A stretch of 64,000 nucleotides of DNA. It comes from Chromatiales bacterium (GTDB taxonomy: Bacteria; Pseudomonadota; Gammaproteobacteria; Steroidobacterales; Woeseiaceae). The notes beneath the pieces are model-generated. The model saw only the letters and a program-made list of their open reading frames with translations. It ran no database searches and had not been told where the DNA came from. Of this stretch, positions 61,201 to 64,000 are shown piece after piece. Where the stretch lies: NCBI GenBank assembly GCA_024679535.1, contig JAIBDF010000003.1, positions 27,690-91,689 on the forward strand, given 5' to 3'. Made by a program: the position numbers and the translations under genes. Numbering within the stretch: the first letter of the stretch is position 1; every line of letters begins with the position of its first letter.

Positions 61201-62541
61201 CTAGTTTTCGTGATCCGCATACCGAGCCAGCCGCTCCGCTAGCGTCTCCACCGAATACCAAAGCCCGCGCAACATGACACCATGAATGCGATGTGCATGC
61301 CGGACATTTTCCAGCGGATTGGCATTGACAAGAACCAGGTCGGCGTCGCGATCCACGGCAACTGTGCCCGCGTTGCTATTGAGAAACTCGGCGACGGCAA
61401 CCGTCCCGGTTCGCAATGCCTCGTAGGGGGTCAGACCCGCTGCCACCAACGCATCGAGCTCCTGATGCAGCGAGAAGCCGGGCACGCTGAATACTTGCGG
61501 CGAGTCCGAACCAAGGAGCAAACCGGCGCCAGCTTTGTGCAATTCCAATAGCAAACGGTGGCGCAACTCTATTGCCAAGGCCGCCACTTCCGGATTGAAA
61601 TCACGTTCTGCGAACAGCGCTTCTTTTGAAGCAACCCAGCGCTCCACGGTGGTTTTCGGCATATAGCGCATGCCCGGCTGGCTGCGAAGCTCGGCTGTAG
61701 GCGTCGTATTTATTCGAACCTCGACGAGCACTTCGGTCGGGACGTTCCAGGTACCGGCCGCAGCGGTGGCACGAGCGATCTCCGGGATACGCTCAGGATC
61801 AAGCTCGGCTGCGAGCATGACATCGAAGAAACCTCCGTAGCCCCCGAAACCATCGCTGCCAACGGGCAACAATGCAGCAAAATAGCCATCCAGATGATCG
61901 ATGGTGGCCATACCGACCTGCAGCGCACGAGCGACGCCCACCGCCACAGGAACATGACCCGCAAACGGCATACCAAGCTCATTCGCCGTCTCGGCAAGAG
62001 CCTCGAATTCCTCCGCTGTCAGTCCTGGATGGATCTTGACGAAGTCATAGCCTGCCCGGTGCTGGTCCCTGACCATTTGCCGCGCCTGGATAGCGCCAGC
62101 GACAGACCGCCCATTGAAAGACGGTCCGGATGTAACAAGGCGCGGTCCAAATACGCTGCCATTATTTAGGTCTTCGCGCAGACCGATGTGCGACGGCTGT
62201 CCCAGCATGCCCCGTATGGTGGTCACGCCATTTGCCACGTAAAGACTAAAGTTGCGATCAAGCTCATCCGAAGTGGCGGCCGGCACGTGCGCGTGCATTT
62301 CCGCAAGACCCGGCATCAGGAATCGATCGGTACCGTCGATGACTTTCGCCCCTTTGGGAATCGGGACTTCATCGACAGGCCCGAGTGCGGTGATAACGCC
62401 CCCGCTCACGACAACGGTCTGCTGTTTAATGACCGTTTCCGAGCTCATCGGCACGACGTTCACATTGACGAACGCGGTGGTCTGCGCCCAGACGGACGAT
62501 GCAGCCAGCAACGCCACAAACAAGACAATAAAACGCGTCAT
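61201..62541 (-). CDS. Exported amidohydrolase (imidazolonepropionase-like)
   Basis: 446 residues with a signal peptide (residues 1-19, VWA-QT). The amidohydrolase superfamily metal sites are visible: FLMPGLAEMHAHVP (HxH), DFVKIHPGLTAEEF (Lys), FAGHVPVAVGV and IDHLDGY (His), and LLLGSDSPQVF (Asp). The group includes secreted dipeptidases and imidazolonepropionase-like enzymes; the substrate is unknown. It overlaps the upstream threonine-dehydratase stop by 4 bases. Confidence 0.88.
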   Translation of the reverse strand: MTRFIVLFVALLAASSVWAQTTAFVNVNVVPMSSETVIKQQTVVVSGGVITALGPVDEVPIPKGAKVIDGTDRFLMPGLAEMHAHVPAATSDELDRNFSLYVANGVTTIRGMLGQPSHIGLREDLNNGSVFGPRLVTSGPSFNGRSVAGAIQARQMVRDQHRAGYDFVKIHPGLTAEEFEALAETANELGMPFAGHVPVAVGVARALQVGMATIDHLDGYFAALLPVGSDGFGGYGGFFDVMLAAELDPERIPEIARATAAAGTWNVPTEVLVEVRINTTPTAELRSQPGMRYMPKTTVERWVASKEALFAERDFNPEVAALAIELRHRLLLELHKAGAGLLLGSDSPQVFSVPGFSLHQELDALVAAGLTPYEALRTGTVAVAEFLNSNAGTVAVDRDADLVLVNANPLENVRHAHRIHGVMLRGLWYSVETLAERLARYADHEN

Positions 62542-63521
62542 AACTCAGTTTCCTCAGCGGAGTGAATGCCGGCGAGCTTATCCTCTGCGATATTGCCCCC
62601 ACAGATTACTACAACGACCCGCTTGCCCGTGAGTTCAGTCCTGCGGGCCAACATCCCCGCGACAGCCACGCCTGCGGCACCTTCTATGGTATCGAGTTCG
62701 CTGGCCATGAAGGCCCGCATCCCTGCGGCAATCTGTTCTTCATTCACGACGATCCAATCGTCGACGACCGCCTGGCTCAGCTCGAATGTAACCGCACCTT
62801 GCTCGATGCCGCCGGCGGTGCCGTCAGACAGGGTTGCCTCGCTCGGCATGTCGATAATCTCACCCGCTTCGATAGAGCGTGTCATCACAGGTGAAGCCAG
62901 CGGCTGACAGCCATAGACATGAACGCCGGGATTGTGAGCTTTTATGACTGCGCCGGTACCGCCAATAAGGCCGCCACCGCCGACGGCAATAAAAACCGCA
63001 TCGACATCAGGCAGGTCTTCGATGATCTCCACGCCGCAGGTACCCTGGCCGGCGATGACCTGCTCATCGTTGTAAGGTGAGAGATAGAACATACCGGCCT
63101 TGCTCGCGTATTCACGCGCATGCTGTTCGGTATCGAGACCATCCGTACCAAATAAACGCACATCGCCACCATAGCTTCTGATCTTTTCAATTTTTGCCGA
63201 CGACGTCTGCTCGGGAACGAAGATAACCCCGGTCACCCCGAGCGAGCGCATCGAGCAGGCCACAGCGGCACCGTGATTGCCGCTCGATGCGGCCACGCAA
63301 CCGCGCGCACGGACCTCGTCATCGAGCGTCAGCAAGCGATTGGTCGCGCCGCGCAGCTTGAAGGAACCGGTGGTCTGCCGATTTTCCAGCTTGAAGTAAA
63401 TCTCGGCGTCCAGGGCGTCGCTGAATGTCGACGAGCGCTGCAATGGCGTGTGCTCGAGAAAACCGGCGCAGCGCTTTGCCGCCGCGCTCGCCGCGGCCGC
63501 TGTCTTAGATACGATCGGCAC
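62538..63521 (-). CDS. Threonine/serine dehydratase, PLP-dependent
   Basis: About 327 residues from GTG 63521, overlapping the ypfJ 3' end; the track start is 69 codons too early. The PLP Lys is in [16 protein letters not shown]. The substrate loop is [19 protein letters not shown] and the phosphate site [16 protein letters not shown]. It has no ACT domain, so it matches short catabolic dehydratases or serine racemase-like enzymes. An IlvA-like biosynthetic role is less likely. Confidence 0.87.
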   Translation of the reverse strand: MPIVSKTAAAASAAAKRCAGFLEHTPLQRSSTFSDALDAEIYFKLENRQTTGSFKLRGATNRLLTLDDEVRARGCVAASSGNHGAAVACSMRSLGVTGVIFVPEQTSSAKIEKIRSYGGDVRLFGTDGLDTEQHAREYASKAGMFYLSPYNDEQVIAGQGTCGVEIIEDLPDVDAVFIAVGGGGLIGGTGAVIKAHNPGVHVYGCQPLASPVMTRSIEAGEIIDMPSEATLSDGTAGGIEQGAVTFELSQAVVDDWIVVNEEQIAAGMRAFMASELDTIEGAAGVAVAGMLARRTELTGKRVVVVICGGNIAEDKLAGIHSAEETEL

Positions 63522-64000
63522 TGAAAGTATCGCAGCTATTCGGATCGCCGCTGCCCAGCCCTTCGCGGAACCAGCGTTGTCGTTGTGCCGATGTGCCGTG
63601 GGTAAACGATTCGGGAACGATGGTGCCCTGACTTTGACGCTGCAGCGTGTCGTCACCAATCGCACTCGCCGCGTTAAGCGCCTCATCGATGTCACCGGCT
63701 TCGAGGATATTGCGCGCCTTATCCGCACGCAGTGCCCAGACGCCAGCGAGGCAATCCGCCTGCAACTCGAGGCGGACAGACAGGGCGTTTGCGTCGGCCG
63801 TGCCGAGTCCCTGCTTCATAGTGTGGACCTGCCCCGAGATGCCGAGCAGATTTTGCACATGGTGGCCGATTTCGTGCGCAATAACGTAGGCCTGCGCAAA
63901 ATCGCCGGGCGCCTTGAAGCGAGTTCGCATCTGATCATAGAAACTGAGATCGATGTAAGCCTTCCTGTCCGCCGGGCAATAGAATGGGCCCATGGCGGCC
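63505..64000 (-). CDS. ypfJ: YpfJ-family neutral zinc metallopeptidase, C-terminal part (cut by window edge)
   Basis: The frame is open past the window edge, so the ATG at 63993 ([19 protein letters not shown]) is internal. The zinc site is [16 protein letters not shown] with a third ligand in [32 protein letters not shown] is typical of the family. It is an uncharacterised zincin family, usually secreted or membrane-linked. The 3' end overlaps the dehydratase start. Confidence 0.92.
   Translation of the reverse strand, partial: AAMGPFYCPADRKAYIDLSFYDQMRTRFKAPGDFAQAYVIAHEIGHHVQNLLGISGQVHTMKQGLGTADANALSVRLELQADCLAGVWALRADKARNILEAGDIDEALNAASAIGDDTLQRQSQGTIVPESFTHGTSAQRQRWFREGLGSGDPNSCDTFSADRI

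Noticed and set aside
1-64000. tRNA, rRNA, CRISPR array, prophage or IS element
   Set aside because: None was seen on reading; no regular repeat-spacer pattern or transposase ORF.

Overview
The window is a compact, moderately GC-rich, gene-dense segment of a gammaproteobacterial chromosome with about 65 protein genes. No rRNA, tRNA, CRISPR array, phage or insertion sequence was recognised. The order gshB / tonB3-like / yqgE / ruvX / pyrB beside pilGHIJ-chpA, and pilT-pilU beside yggS-proC-yggT-DUF167-DUF4426, matches the Pseudomonas arrangement. The gene content (Kdo kinase, TIGR04211 protein, orphan PyrK-like gene, several retraction ATPases) suggests a deep-branching marine gammaproteobacterium, perhaps Chromatiales or Woeseia-like. 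That placement is inference.

Layout. 1-5.5 kb (-): twitching chemosensory operon pilG-pilH-pilI-pilJ-chpA, with chpA cut by the window edge. 5.7-10.6 kb (+): gshB, a GGGGACAGTCACC repeat cluster, a TonB-like gene, yqgE, ruvX, pyrB and a PyrK-like subunit. 10.6-13.9 kb (-): three PilT-family ATPases. 14-17.4 kb (+): yggS, proC, yggT, DUF167, a DUF4426 lipoprotein and an HU-like protein. 17.4-23.9 kb: hydrolase, coiled-coil/HhH protein, OmpA-like protein, FKBP lipoprotein, msrB, htpG with a heat-shock-type promoter, and small orphan genes. 24-28.3 kb (-): mltD, a membrane protein, an L,D-transpeptidase and ppnN. 28.3-34.6 kb: zinc carboxypeptidase-like protein, then LPS genes (LpxL/M-type acyltransferase, kdkA, two GT9 enzymes, hldD). 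34.6-42 kb: glnE, a degenerate-GGDEF/EAL protein, cysK and cysB. 42-47.3 kb: SH3 protein, then the operon [sigma54 activator]-[TVP38]-dacB, divergent from a small exported protein. 47.3-64 kb: mixed metabolic and membrane genes, including DUF819, an MBL-fold protein, a GIY-YIG protein, a possible Imm10-like protein, a cupin+CREST pair, folD, a CaiB family protein, mtnA plus a class II aldolase, TPR and TonB-C proteins, a CBS protein, an amidohydrolase, a threonine dehydratase and a partial YpfJ.

Most notable is the self-contained module at 44.1-47.3 kb. A PAS-PAS-AAA+-Fis sigma54 activator is divergent from a 94-residue exported protein. Between them lie TACGAAATTCCGTA dyads and a -24/-12 promoter with exact GG-N10-GC spacing. 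The small gene is followed by about 140 nt of consecutive stem-loops and a perfect UUCG-loop terminator. This looks like a dedicated, possibly undescribed, sigma54 circuit whose transcript may also yield a structured small RNA. Other points of interest are the third retraction ATPase, PyrK beside pyrB where Pseudomonas has pyrC', a cupin/CREST operon and seven overlapping convergent gene pairs.
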